Position numbers and translations under genes: made by a program | Assembly (NCBI GenBank): GCA_029747585.1 | Contig: JAPEVF010001281.1 | Location: forward strand, 1-11,534 | Direction of reading: 5' to 3' | Source: Pleurotus djamor | Lineage: Eukaryota; Basidiomycota; Agaricomycetes; Agaricales; Pleurotaceae | DNA length: 11,534 bases | The notes under the pieces: generated by a model | What the model was told of the DNA's origin: nothing | What the model saw: the letters and a program-made list of their open reading frames with translations, nothing else | Database searches by the model: none | In this document: one piece after another, positions 1 through 8,867 of the stretch | How positions within the stretch are numbered: position 1 is the first letter of the stretch | How the letters are laid out: the number at the start of each line of letters is the position of its first letter

Positions 1-107
1 TAACCCTACCCTAACCCTAACCCTAACCCTAACCCTAACCCTAACCCTAACCCGTAACCCTAACCCTAACCCTAACCCTAACCCTAACCCTAACCCTAAC
101 CCTAACC
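1..107. repeat. Telomere repeat tract, (CCCTAA)n
   Basis: About 17 tandem copies of CCCTAA occupy the very start of the window, so the plus strand runs from the chromosome tip inward and the G-rich TTAGGG strand is the complement. Two imperfect units are visible. One has lost an A (TACCC, near 7-11). One has gained a G (CCCGTAACCC, G at 54). The tract stops abruptly at 107 and unique sequence begins. TTAGGG is the common telomere unit of many filamentous fungi. The tract is at the extreme end and all in one orientation, so this is a terminal telomere and not an interstitial one. Confidence 0.97.
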
Positions 108-953
108 GAGTGCCTAAGAATTGATGCGGGCTATATGGATATGAATGGATGAAAAGACGATGGTATGGATGCGAAACCCTGTCACTTCCGCGGAGAAAAG
201 GTCGAACATCTAGCTCCCGGAAGAACAGCGGGCGGAAGATGTGTGTCATTTGGTCGGCGTCGATCTGCGGACTCATTCGACGAAGGACGTAACCCTCCGC
301 ACCAGCAATGTAGAGCATGACAAGCGGTCGCGTCTACAACCAACGTTGAAATTCAGCCCTTCTACGAAGAAAAAAAAACTGACAGGGTCTTCCACGGCTC
401 TCGCAATCCGTGTCTGGATCTCTCTGAGGATACGCTTTAGTCGAAAGTAGAGGGTGGCCACTAGGAAAACCGTATAGGCACCCAGGCGGAGAGGGGGCAT
501 GTTTTGGAAAAGAATGGATGGAAGCTTTCGTGAGTGAGAACACGAGGAGCGTTCGCATTGAGTTTACTTAAGACACGAGGGCTACTAGTATCATCGATAA
601 GATGCATGCGTGCAATCGCACCACAATAAGGGCGTGCGATGTGCCGCTTTGACCACGGAAGCTTTCGGTACCAATCATTGTATCTCACCAATGCCCTGTG
701 GCGGCATGCAAACCAGCTCGTTCTTTGCACAATCTATTCAAGATCTGAGATCACATCAGCCCCCACCCACGACTTGCTTTCCCTGACTGACACATTGCTG
801 CAAGCTTGTTGCTGAATTGAGGTATGAAATCGTCTTTGCCTTGATGATACCATTTTTAATTTTCCTTCAGGTCGATAAGCCCTCAGAGGAACGTGATCAT
901 TCCCTTCGTAATTCTCATTCAACGTGAAACATCTCCTTCATCCTCTTCAAGGC
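108..953. other. Subtelomeric spacer without a supportable gene
   Basis: Some 850 bases separate the telomere from the first gene. Open frames exist on both strands (for example minus 461-730 and minus 273-500), but none has a convincing composition, splice pattern or similarity to another protein in the window. A short A run lies near 370-377. I see no repeat array, tRNA or helicase fragment. The last part presumably holds the A1 promoter, but no clear TATA box could be placed. Confidence 0.5.
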
Positions 954-1771
954 ATGCTATCTCTTCTCCCTAGACTTCTCAAATCCTTGGTCCCTACAGT
1001 CGTGGGACGGCCCGTAAGTCGAACGTCGTGCTGCGTAGCGTGCAGAACTGACCCATTCCAGAATGAACGGATTGCCGCCGTCTTCGTTGCTGGCGGAGCT
1101 GCACCTCATCTTTATCCTGTTCCTCTACACATAACCACGTCCGCCCCAGTCATCAATCTTGATGTGGTTGACCTTGCCACTCTTTTGCCATATTCATGGA
1201 GCTCCCACCACTTCTGCGCTTTGTTTCTTGTACCCCACGGAAGTCCTGCGGACCAGATCGAGTTCTCTGAACTACGTATTCCTGCCATGCTCGATCGCTA
1301 CACCCGCGTGTACTACCACAAGATTCCCTCCCTCGACTACCAATACGTCGTCCTGCTTGAAGCACAACGATTGGTGCATCACCTCGCCGACAATGGTCAT
1401 GTTCGTATGACCCAAGCAAACCATGGCAGCATCAAAGGAAATATCGTCGTTTTCAAGAACAGGATCCCCCCACTCTTTGAGGAGTGTTCATACGAGGATT
1501 CTCTCGACATCGTTGATATGACAAACGATGATCTGGCGTTCATGCAGGACATCCTCTCCCTACAACGGTACGTTGGCTGGTGTGTCTCCTTATATCGAAA
1601 GGCTGATCCTTCTCTCCGGTCAGCCTTTCCGTTGAATTAGGCGATGGCGCGCGAACGTGGGTTGATCTCGTTGTAGTAGATGACGCGATGGACGACGAAG
1701 GAAACGAACCCCATAACCATGTTCTCGGACAAGATGTCATCCTAGTCGGTGGGGAACTACGCGCTGCGTAG
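954..1771 (+). CDS. A1: subtelomeric family A protein, unknown function
   Basis: Spliced model: exons 954-1013, 1062-1567 and 1624-1771, giving 237 residues. Intron 1 (48 nt) has a GTAAGT donor, a CTGAC branch site and a CAG acceptor. Intron 2 (56 nt) has GTACGT, CTGAT and CAG. The ATG at 954 is the only in-frame ATG before the conserved part; the open frame extends upstream only to a GTG. I do not recognise the family. Three blocks are shared with A2 and A3: a hydrophobic stretch around LDVVDLATLLPY, the block YVVLLEAQRLV, and GNIVVFKNR followed by YEDSLDIVDMTNDDL. After the second intron the tail keeps a conserved Trp (ARTWVDL) and then an acidic stretch longer than in the paralogues. No signal peptide, membrane segment or catalytic motif is evident. 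B1 follows 213 bases downstream on the same strand. Exon structure is well supported by comparison with A3. Confidence 0.8.
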
Positions 1772-1848
1772 TGCATGTAACTTACAGGGGCTTGTATCAC
1801 CATGTCGCCTAAAATACTAAGCTAAATGTGCATCCGACCTTCTCTCCA

Positions 1849-1866
1849 TCCGAATCCGAATCCGAA
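1849..1866. repeat. Three copies of TCCGAA
   Basis: A perfect hexamer triplet lies in the 213-base gap between A1 and B1. A related triplet (TCCGGA, TCCGGA, TCCGAA) occurs at 8974-8991 inside gene D. This is a simple repeat of no known role. The rest of the gap holds a weak TATA-like CATATAC about 27 bases before the B1 start. Confidence 0.6.
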
Positions 1867-1984
1867 CCCAAATTGTTGACCCCCAAGATTTAACGTATCG
1901 TGGGAGAGTAAGCACGTGCCTCCAGTATTGGCATCAATCCTCGTCCTCCGTTGTGCATATACTCGTCTTATACTCCCACTCATC

Positions 1985-3391
1985 ATGGTCTCTTCCGAAC
2001 TCGATGATTGCGATCCGGCAAATAAGATCGAGGAGCAAATTCTACTCCTCCAAGAACTTCTTGATAGAATTCCTCCTGCTGGAGGGCTCGAAAACTGGAC
2101 GTCGAGGGTGAAGGCAATCGTTGTACGTCACGACATGCTGCAAGGATATCTGCCTTACTCCCCCGCAGATTGACCTTGATTCTTTGGGAAATAGCCTCCC
2201 GCCTGATAGTGCTCACGTGTTCATTGAGGCGAAGGATATCTTAGCCCATCTTCAGGCTACCCCCAAGATGGACGATTGCGAGGCTTTTCGCGGTGCACTC
2301 GATAACGAACCTGACAGCAGTCTCTCCTCTCTGACCCCATCCGCCTCTTCACCGTCCCCAGCGTCCCATTCTCAACGAACATTCACGCAATTGAATGAGG
2401 ACTCTGAAGTTGATGAAGAGTTCAAGGAAGAGCGAAGTAAGTCCATTGATGTGCATCTCAGCGTTCGTCCATCTTCAGCTGTCAACAGAGTACGTCCGAT
2501 ATGGGATTGGAGGATCGGTTTTCCATTATGGTGATATTCCCGAGGCTAGAGCCAACCCCAATCGCTCCGACTTTGAGTGTCTTGGAGGTTGCCCACATCC
2601 CCTGCTGCTATCCCCTCGTTACCCATACAAACGTCAAGGTGATCGAGTCTGGCGCCGTGACTTTGCATGTACTGGCTGTGACGAGAACACGGACAGATTC
2701 GCTTGCATCGGACCCGGCTGCGCTCCGTGCACCAATTGCCTTATTGCAGAAACGACATGCTCCCATGCCCCCCATTCCCTTTCCCCGATGGCACAATCTG
2801 CGACGAAGGACGAGGAGCAAGTGGATATTGCTCAGCTCCCTACCGCTGAATACTTCCCACACCTGGGAGTGGTGCAAGACGTTCGTCATTTTAGGTTACG
2901 TTTGATCTGGCTTCATTTCTTTCTTCTTTTAACAGTCCCATATCACTCAACCATCAACAACTCCTCAATGCATCCAGTATATTTCCGACACTTGCCCCGA
3001 CGACCAGGATATCAGTAGCCCTTCCATCCAACAGAGCATCATACCTAGAGAAACGCATCAGGTCAATTATTTCATCGTCTCTATTTCTGCGTATTGATGA
3101 CAAGTCCCCTTCGGAATACCGCAGTACCTCACTGGATGGCGAGGACTCGACCATGTGAGTCTTCCCCACATAGTTGCTGCCCATCTGCTGACTGGATTCC
3201 AGCCTCGTCCGGATGAGAGCGACCCAGAGGTTTGGGCAGCTTACGCCCAATATCTCCTCGACTCCATTTCTGCCCACGAAGAAATAATTCGCCGGTGTAA
3301 AGAAGAGATTTCCGCATTGGAATATGAACTTGTTGGAGCGCTTTCTATGGTTCGCCACCGGTTATCTCAGCAGAGCATAGTTGATGCTTAA
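1985..3391 (+). CDS. B1: cysteine-rich, putative zinc-binding protein of family B
   Basis: Spliced model: exons 1985-2122, 2169-2436, 2489-2880, 2936-3061, 3125-3154 and 3203-3391, giving 380 residues with all phases consistent. Residues 1-46 look helical and acidic, and roughly 85-135 are Ser/Pro-rich and probably disordered. A cysteine module spans residues 166-228: CLGGCPHP, then 25 residues, then CX2C-X8-C-X4-C-X2-C-X2-C-X6-C followed by Ser-His. The right half (C-X2-C-X6-C) matches the second half of a fungal Zn2Cys6 cluster, so I infer zinc binding and possibly DNA binding; extra Cys and a two-residue expansion make it non-standard. The last exon (residues 319-380) begins DPEVWAAYAQ and continues as an amphipathic helix, likely a dimerisation coil. 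The intron at 2881 uses an unusual GTTCGT donor. The acceptors at 2488 and 3124 were chosen because they alone keep the frame and match B2. Function is unknown; a transcription-factor-like role is a guess. Confidence 0.8.
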
Positions 3392-3732
3392 CGTGAATGG
3401 ACTACTTACCCGCCCGTCAAAGAGGTTTTATTTCCTTTTGTATCCGCAATGATCTTTCCCTCCACATTCCCACCATTCAAATGATTCCTTACAAATTGTC
3501 TCCGCTTTTCCCTCACAAACGCGTGAATCACCAAATGTGAGATCTGAGACCCTCGATCTATATCTTGGAGGTACGTATCTATCCGGCTTGGCTCCAAATG
3601 GAGAATCGATGGCGCAGATGGACGATATCTAGTGTTGGCCAATTCAGCGGTCCTCGCGGAGATTGCCTTGTCCTGATTATATTTATACCCTCTCGGGTTG
3701 CTTGCTCGCTCTCCACTCTTACTGAAGTGCCA
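3392..3732. other. Intergenic region between B1 and C
   Basis: About 340 bases contain the B1 3' end and the C promoter. A minus-strand open frame (3406-3768) covers most of it but has no splice signals or recognisable content. Apart from the TATA-like element listed separately I see nothing. Confidence 0.5.
3678..3687 (+). promoter_or_regulatory. TATA-like element upstream of gene C
   Basis: TATATTTATA lies 46-55 bases before the proposed ATG at 3733. It is followed by a pyrimidine-rich stretch (3689-3722), an arrangement typical of fungal core promoters. Position and composition are the only evidence. Confidence 0.45.
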
Positions 3733-4544
3733 ATGCCCAAACTCACAGTTGGTAAGTGCCCCCTTCACATCCCTCCTCTGTGAACCCGTACTTATCCCTC
3801 ACGCTATCCAGAATTTGACGCTCCCGGATCCGAGTCTACGGCTGTCTGTGAGGTCTCTCTACCCCCAAGGGTGGCCTCTGTCGTCGTCGTCAGTGCCGAA
3901 GGACATGTTGTCGCTCAGTCAAGCGATCCGACCATCGTAACCTCAACCTTGAAGAAATGCACTAGGTCTGTGTAAGTGTGGTTTCATTGATTACCACAAC
4001 CCGCGTTGACTGGTCGGTCAGTGACAGCTCGACGCACCCCGTCGACGTGCTATCCTCCTTCTCAACCCTAAGCGTTTCTGGGGCTCGTAGTCCTACGCGT
4101 TCCACTCCTTCTCGCACACACACACCCGTCAGTGTACACTTGTCTAGTCAATCTGTTTCGGCTCCGGTTGTGCGTTCTAGCACTGCCACGCCTTCAAAAA
4201 GCCCTACCCGTGTCACTCGTCGTGACCTCGCAATTCCCAAGGCATTCATCGAAAAGTATGGAACCCTTTCAACGGGGAACAAAGAAACCAAGTTCTACGC
4301 TATCCGAGCCGGATACGAGACTGGGATATTCTATGATACATGGTAACTATCCACCTAATGTGTGTTACGGTTGACTCATTTATATGATAGGAGTCATGTT
4401 GGCCCTTTGGTTGCAACGGACGACGGGAAGTTTGCTAAGGGTGCCTTGGTTCAAGGCTTTGATAGCTATGACGAGGCTTATCAGTACTACAACAAGGGGA
4501 AGCCTAAGAGGCTTCACCACCCAGGTTTCAGTAGTGTTCACTAG
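3733..4544 (+). CDS. C: protein with RNase H1 N-terminal (viroplasmin-like) domain
   Basis: Spliced model: exons 3733-3751, 3812-3971, 4022-4342 and 4391-4544, giving 217 residues. The three introns (60, 50 and 48 nt) have GTAAGT, GTAAGT and GTAACT donors, and every phase joins. The first half is a short N-terminal segment (MPKLTVEFDAPG) then a Ser/Thr-rich, probably disordered linker (about 60-130). The C-terminal part (about 150-203) reads KFYAIRAGYETGIFYDTW, a variable loop, then GFDSYDEAYQYYNKG. This is the layout of the small RNase H1 hybrid-binding domain (caulimovirus viroplasmin type): a YAxRxG strand, a GIF...W turn, and a final GF-x3-EA helix. The loop between the halves is longer than in canonical RNase H1. 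No RNase H catalytic domain follows; the protein stops 14 residues after the domain. Binding to RNA:DNA hybrid or double-stranded RNA is inferred from the fold only. It lies between B1 and B2 on the same strand. Confidence 0.8.
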
Positions 4545-5159
4545 ACGATGTATCAAGTACGCCTGGTCAGCATTACTCAATAAGAATACGACTGGCCAAT
4601 CGCCCACTAGTACTCCTACCTCGCATTAGTATATTGCGTTCGTCGCCTTGAAGGACACGCTCCCTTGAAGCTTTGATAGAAGGCTCGGTATCGTGGCAGA
4701 TGCTCAGGGCGACCAAAGTGCGAACACCTATCGTGTAGGAGTCTTATAGAAACCTACGCCGTCTATTATCCAAACAAGTTCCCTAACTGCACGTGCTCAG
4801 CGCCATCGAGGCCGCGGCCGTGAGAACCGAGTGGTGACTGAACATTGGAATATTGAATACCGGATGTCTAATTGGTTGACGCTTCACAAGTCTACTCCAC
4901 CACCAATTGGAACTCATTTTCTACGCTATCTCTCCTCGCCTTTCAAAGCTGAAACTGTTGCAGACCCCTTCGAAGGTTTGACACGGACTTTAGCGCAAAC
5001 TTGGTTTGTCGTCGATATATTCTTACTTCCGTCGAAAGCATTTATGTATCACGCTTGAAGTAGATCAAATCATTGAACTCAAGACGCGGAGCTGACACAC
5101 GTGTGAATTGATAGAACGCATCGTCGTCTGGTCCCCATACAAGAAACGACGCTCGAGGA
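4545..5159. other. Long spacer with possible gene remnant
   Basis: This 615-base gap between C and B2 has no confident gene. A small frame from ATG 4864 to the stop at 5058 (64 codons) begins MSNWLTLHKSTPPP and is open upstream to about 4801. There a good 3' splice site occurs (CTAAC at about 4784, CAG ending at 4800). No matching upstream exon was found and the product resembles nothing else here. It may be the lost 5' part of B2, an unrelated small gene, or chance. Confidence 0.4.
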
Positions 5160-6494
5160 ATGAAGGATTCTGTTCTAGAGGCGCCAGCCATAGTCGATGC
5201 TGAAGATATGGGTCAACTGACAGNAAAAAAGTGAGTCATACACGCCTGGTAATGCTCTGGTCGTACTCACCCTCGGCATAGCCTACCTTGAGTATGGACC
5301 TGGCAACAGTGTCCACGGTCATCTTGGGATTTATGACGGCGTAGGCGATCCTCATTTGCCAACTTTCAGATGTCTTGGGACATGCCCTCATCCTCCAACC
5401 CAGAAGCCTACGTATCCCTTCCAACGAGACGCTGATCGGTTGTGGCGTGGCCGTATGGCTTGTGCGCAATGCTTGTCAAGTCCAAAGAATTTAGCATGCG
5501 TTGGACCCGGATGTAATGCGTGCAGTAATTGCAGGATGGCAGGGATTCAATGCTCTCATTCTGAGACAACTCGTGCGCTTAAAACTGGATCTACAATGAA
5601 GAAGTCCAAAGTGACCGAAAGCACAGTGGGCACGCGCCCACCCGGATTTCGGTCGAGCCAACCCACACGGAACACCCGCTCATTGACGAAGCAACAAGTG
5701 GGTCACATGGTCCTCGGGGGAGAGTCAAGCTCGTACGATTTAGGAGCACAGAAAATTCAGCCGTACACGGCGTCAAAGGTTAATCACCCTCCGCTCCCTT
5801 TCCACTACTCCAAGCTAAGCCATTGTCAGCAATCTCACCTTACCATCCCTCACGGTCACTGTGAACTCGCAAATTCAGAGGTGAGTGATCCCTTATAAAC
5901 AAACTTGTCATGTTCACGTCTCAATGACGCACAGGATCAGTCATCCAAGGTTGCCCTTGTTTTCCCGCCATCACCTTCCCTAGCTAAATCCAAACAGTCC
6001 CTTCCCGCTTCACAATCCATGCCCCCGCTCATAGAGGGAAATGCCTCCAACAACGTGGTACGTCAAGGCTTCTTTACTTCAACGTCCTTCCTGGATTGAG
6101 CAGCCAATTCCAGTCGGAATGCAATCCTTCTACCTCTCGAACCGTGGTCGGAGGAGAAGCGCAGGTAAGCCTCTTCGTTACGGCAGCCTAGCATCCACTA
6201 AACAGTTGTAGATACCCATGGAGGGCCTCATGTCGCCGACTCATTCTGTGCCTCTACCCGTTCGTTTCAATGTCTCCTCCTTTTCACTTTCACCAAGTTC
6301 TCGTCTAGCCAACTCCCCAAAGCGCGACTGACCCTGATGCGTGGGCTTCCTATGCTCAAGATGTTATGGGTTCCATTCGTACTCGCCAGCATACGATCTC
6401 TAATTGTCAGAGGAACATATTACGTCTTGAAGTTGAGTTGTCAAATACCTTAGAAATGGTCAGGCTTCGTTTGGCCCAAAAGCGGGGTGATTAA
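5160..6494 (+). CDS. B2: second family B cysteine-rich protein, N-terminally short
   Basis: Spliced model: exons 5160-5230 (contains an N at 5224), 5282-5880, 5935-6057, 6114-6164, 6212-6259 and 6309-6494. This gives about 358 residues if the N is not a real base. The Cys module (residues 54-116) begins CLGTCPHP and has spacing identical to B1 at every cysteine, including the closing CSH. Upstream, YLEYGPGNSV parallels B1's YVRYGIGGSV. The C-terminus, from DPDAWASYAQ to EMVRLRLAQ, aligns with B1's last exon. The intron before YLEYG (phase 1) and the last intron (phase 0) sit at the same places as in B1. The last one uses a GTTCGT donor. The first ~110 residues of B1 have no counterpart. ATG 5160 is the first usable start after a stop at 5112, so the gene may be 5'-truncated or have unrecognised upstream exons. 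The middle is Ser/Pro-rich and poorly conserved. Function is inferred only by analogy with B1. Confidence 0.72.
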
Positions 6495-6646
6495 TTACGA
6501 TCCGAAGTGGGCTGAGGTATATCGAATTCCTCTGTCGTTAGTCGTACTCTGACGAATATCAAACTTCCTTTTTCGTGTCGACTTCGAGCTATCGCCGATC
6601 CCCAATAGCTAGTCCAGACAAATTTATCCTACCAGCACTCCCTTCC

Positions 6647-7536
6647 ATGCCTACTGCGAGACTTGTTCTGATTTTCGGTAGTGCTTCCGACTTAGTCTCG
6701 GACCGGAAATCTCCGCCCATTTTGCTACAAATAACCTCTCTCAAGCGCTCTTACTTCACCCACGCACTTTATCGACACACTCTCACGACGACGTCCGCGT
6801 TGAACAATGTTATCGCACATCCTGGGCAATCCGGTAGGCCAAACTACTCTCCGTTATGTGCGAGATTAACATGAACCCCTGCGCTAGACCCACCGCATTG
6901 GGCTTCTCTTTCCAGCGGGCATGCGCACCATCCCGATTTTGCATTCAATCCCATTGTTGCCCACGACTCCGTGGACGTCGCCTATAAACATTTCGCAACT
7001 TGATCTTGCCGATGTCCTGCCGTGGTCTGGGCGTACGTTCGCCACCGTCTTTCTCCATAATTACGGTTCGGTGGTCGTGGACGAACCTTTCATACAGAAA
7101 CCGTTCACCATGCAACCTTCTGTCTACGCACATAATCCCCCCTCCGCCTCCTTTCATTACATTGTCTTGATGGAGGCTCAAGATATTGTCCCCAGTAATC
7201 TTCCCCTCAATTCCACTGCCCAGATAAAGCGTACGTCCTACGTCACAGGCGAAGACGGACCCCTCCTACAGGGAAATGTTGTGGTTTTGAAGAATCGAAC
7301 CTTGCCCTTCTTTTTGCCGACTACGTATGAGGATATCATCGATGTGGTTGACGTGACCAAAGATGACATTGGTCTGATCCAAGATGTCCTTCCCCAGTAA
7401 GTTGACTATTACCTGCAGTAAACTTTATGCTCATAAGTGCCCCAGACTGGTCGGTTCGTTCCACGGGGCGGAGAGCCTTTGGCTCTCAGTACGAGAATCA
7501 CGGTCGGCGCCCCCCCCTCTGCGAAACTCTCTCTGA
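6647..7536 (+). CDS. A2: subtelomeric family A protein, unknown function
   Basis: Spliced model: exons 6647-6833, 6916-7396 and 7446-7536, about 252 residues. The central exon is secure. It shares LDLADVLPW, FHYIVLMEAQ, GNVVVLKNR and YEDIIDVVDVTKDDI with A1. The last intron (49 nt, GTAAGT donor, TTGACT branch, CAG acceptor at 7445) falls at the same phase-2 position as in A1 and A3. The acceptor at 7445 was preferred over one at 7437 because its tail (GAESLWLSV) aligns with A1's conserved Trp. The 5' part is weak. The first intron (82 nt, GTAGGC donor) is longer, in phase 1, and at a site not shared with the paralogues, and exon 1 does not resemble theirs. The start at 6647 is simply the first in-frame ATG. 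A run of eight C near 7510 could hide an indel that shortens the tail. B2 ends 152 bases upstream. Confidence 0.65.
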
Positions 7537-7846
7537 CGATGATGCACCCAGCGGTGGGGTTCCGGACCCGATCTCCGTTCCTTCGAGCCCCACAACTGAA
7601 GCAAAGGTCAACCTCCGTGATGGTCATGGGACAAGGGATAGTGTCCGTAGCTATAGCACAACAACAACCACCCGTGGCATAGGGTACTTACGTACGCCAC
7701 CTCCTTGATGTCCCTGTTCTCTCATCGTGAACTGGCTCGAATTCGAGAACTACCAATGATACTCCACCATCAAATCTGTAACCATTTGAGGCAACATGCC
7801 CCGAGCGCCTGACACTATCCTATGTATAGTAGTCTGTTCCAGCTCC
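7537..7846. other. Intergenic region between A2 and A3
   Basis: About 310 bases. Two open frames continue past the A2 stop (to 7682 and 7708) but are low-complexity and look like overrun. A perfect 12-base palindrome, CTCGAATTCGAG, lies at 7736-7747 upstream of A3. Nothing else stands out. Confidence 0.45.
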
Positions 7847-8677
7847 ATGCGTTCAAAGTACAATCTCTCCATGCCCCCTCGACTACACTTTTGTGCCTAT
7901 GTCTTGTTCGCCATTACTACACTCTATTATCGTTGTTGTTTCCTCTTCAGATCTTTCAAAGCCGTCGTTTATGAGCAACTCGGCGATCCAGTGAGTGTGA
8001 CCCCGAATTTTCGAATGCAAACATCCATATTCATATCCCGTAGACTCGTCCCCAGGCATTCCTGTACATACCAGGGCACCGTGGTCCTTTGATACGTCGC
8101 CTGAATCCCCGGATGCCTCCTAGCTTCATATCGCGTGGTTCTCCCCTTCTCACTCAGCTCGACTTACGTCCTTTCCTGCGCCACTATGATTTTGGAAATG
8201 TTGCATATCAACGTATCTTCGTCCATTCGCATCCATCACCCCTCAACGACTTTGCGAATTCACGTCACCTGCGCAACTTCCTCCTCCCATGGAAGTCCAC
8301 GTATGGCTTTGACCCTGATCCGACATTTCATTTCACGATTCTCTACGAGCACCAACGGCTTGTAGAAGGTCAATCAAACACGTCTGTTATCGCTCCACCG
8401 ACCGGGGAACGACTTTGCGGAAATCTCATAGCCGTCAAGACCGATGTTTCCCGCCCCAAGCAGGGCCAAACTTACGAGCAAGTTGCCCGCGTGTCTGAGA
8501 AACTGAGTGCGAGGGATATTCAGTTCTTGACAACCATGATTCGCATGTATGTGTTTCACCTTCGAACTCTCTTTGTAAGGAATCATGACATCTTCAACCG
8601 TTAGACTTGTCTCGAAGCAATTATTACCGCTTGCTGGACCGACCCAGGACCTCTGGGTTGTATTTGAAAGTGATTAA
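7847..8677 (+). CDS. A3: most diverged family A protein
   Basis: Spliced model: exons 7847-7857, 7951-7990, 8044-8546 and 8605-8677, giving 208 residues. Exon 2 (SFKAVVYEQLGDP) ends at the same point, in phase 0, as A1 exon 1 (LLKSLVPTVVGRP). Exon 3 opens TRPQAFLYIPG, matching A1's NERIAAVFVAGG. The last intron (58 nt, GTATGT donor) is at the shared phase-2 site, and the tail keeps the Trp (DLWVVFESD). Family blocks are recognisable but eroded: LDLRPFLRHYDF, FTILYEHQRLV and GNLIAVK. The EAQ triplet has become EHQ and the YED...DVVD block is largely lost. The first intron (93 nt, GTACAA donor, long pyrimidine tract, TTCAG) is a multiple of three. An alternative start at 7871 or 7796 would read through it, adding a hydrophobic stretch that is really pyrimidine-rich intron sequence. 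Function is unknown. It converges with gene D. Confidence 0.7.
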
Positions 8678-8867
8678 GCAGTTCTACATCCGTCATCCCG
8701 CTTGCGATTCAAACATCCCCATCCTCCTGAATCTCACTCCCACTATCGACTCACTCGTTGCCTGAATACCATTTGAATCAAAATGTAATTTGTATGTAGA
8801 TATCTAGCAATCGTGTTTGTGGTATATAGTGGATATGATCATCTGCATGCTCTACAATACACGCACC

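Noticed and set aside
461..730. Minus-strand open frame of 89 codons near the telomere
   Set aside because: No splice signals, no similarity to other proteins in the window and no recognisable domain; length is within chance expectation.
1..953. Telomere-linked helicase or subtelomeric repeat array, often found at fungal ends
   Set aside because: No helicase motifs in any frame and no tandem array apart from the telomere units.
3406..3768. Minus-strand open frame of 120 codons between B1 and C
   Set aside because: It overlaps the promoter and first exon of gene C, whose four-exon model is internally consistent; the minus frame shows no domain.
4682..4825. Cysteine-containing frame after gene C (ending near 4825)
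   Set aside because: No start codon or donor, and the Cys spacing does not match the B module; treated as chance.
4812..5105. Short palindromes (GGCCGCGGCC at 4812-4821, CACACGTGTG at 5096-5105)
   Set aside because: Ten-base palindromes are expected by chance at this length and have no supporting context.
7427..7708. Longer A2 tail using the acceptor at 7437
   Set aside because: That frame gives a low-complexity tail without the conserved Trp; the acceptor at 7445 gives GAESLWLSV, matching A1 and A3.
7871..7990. Apparent hydrophobic signal or membrane segment at the start of A3
   Set aside because: The stretch is the translation of a pyrimidine-rich 3' intron end (acceptor at 7950). Splicing 7858-7950 gives an N-terminus that aligns with A1.
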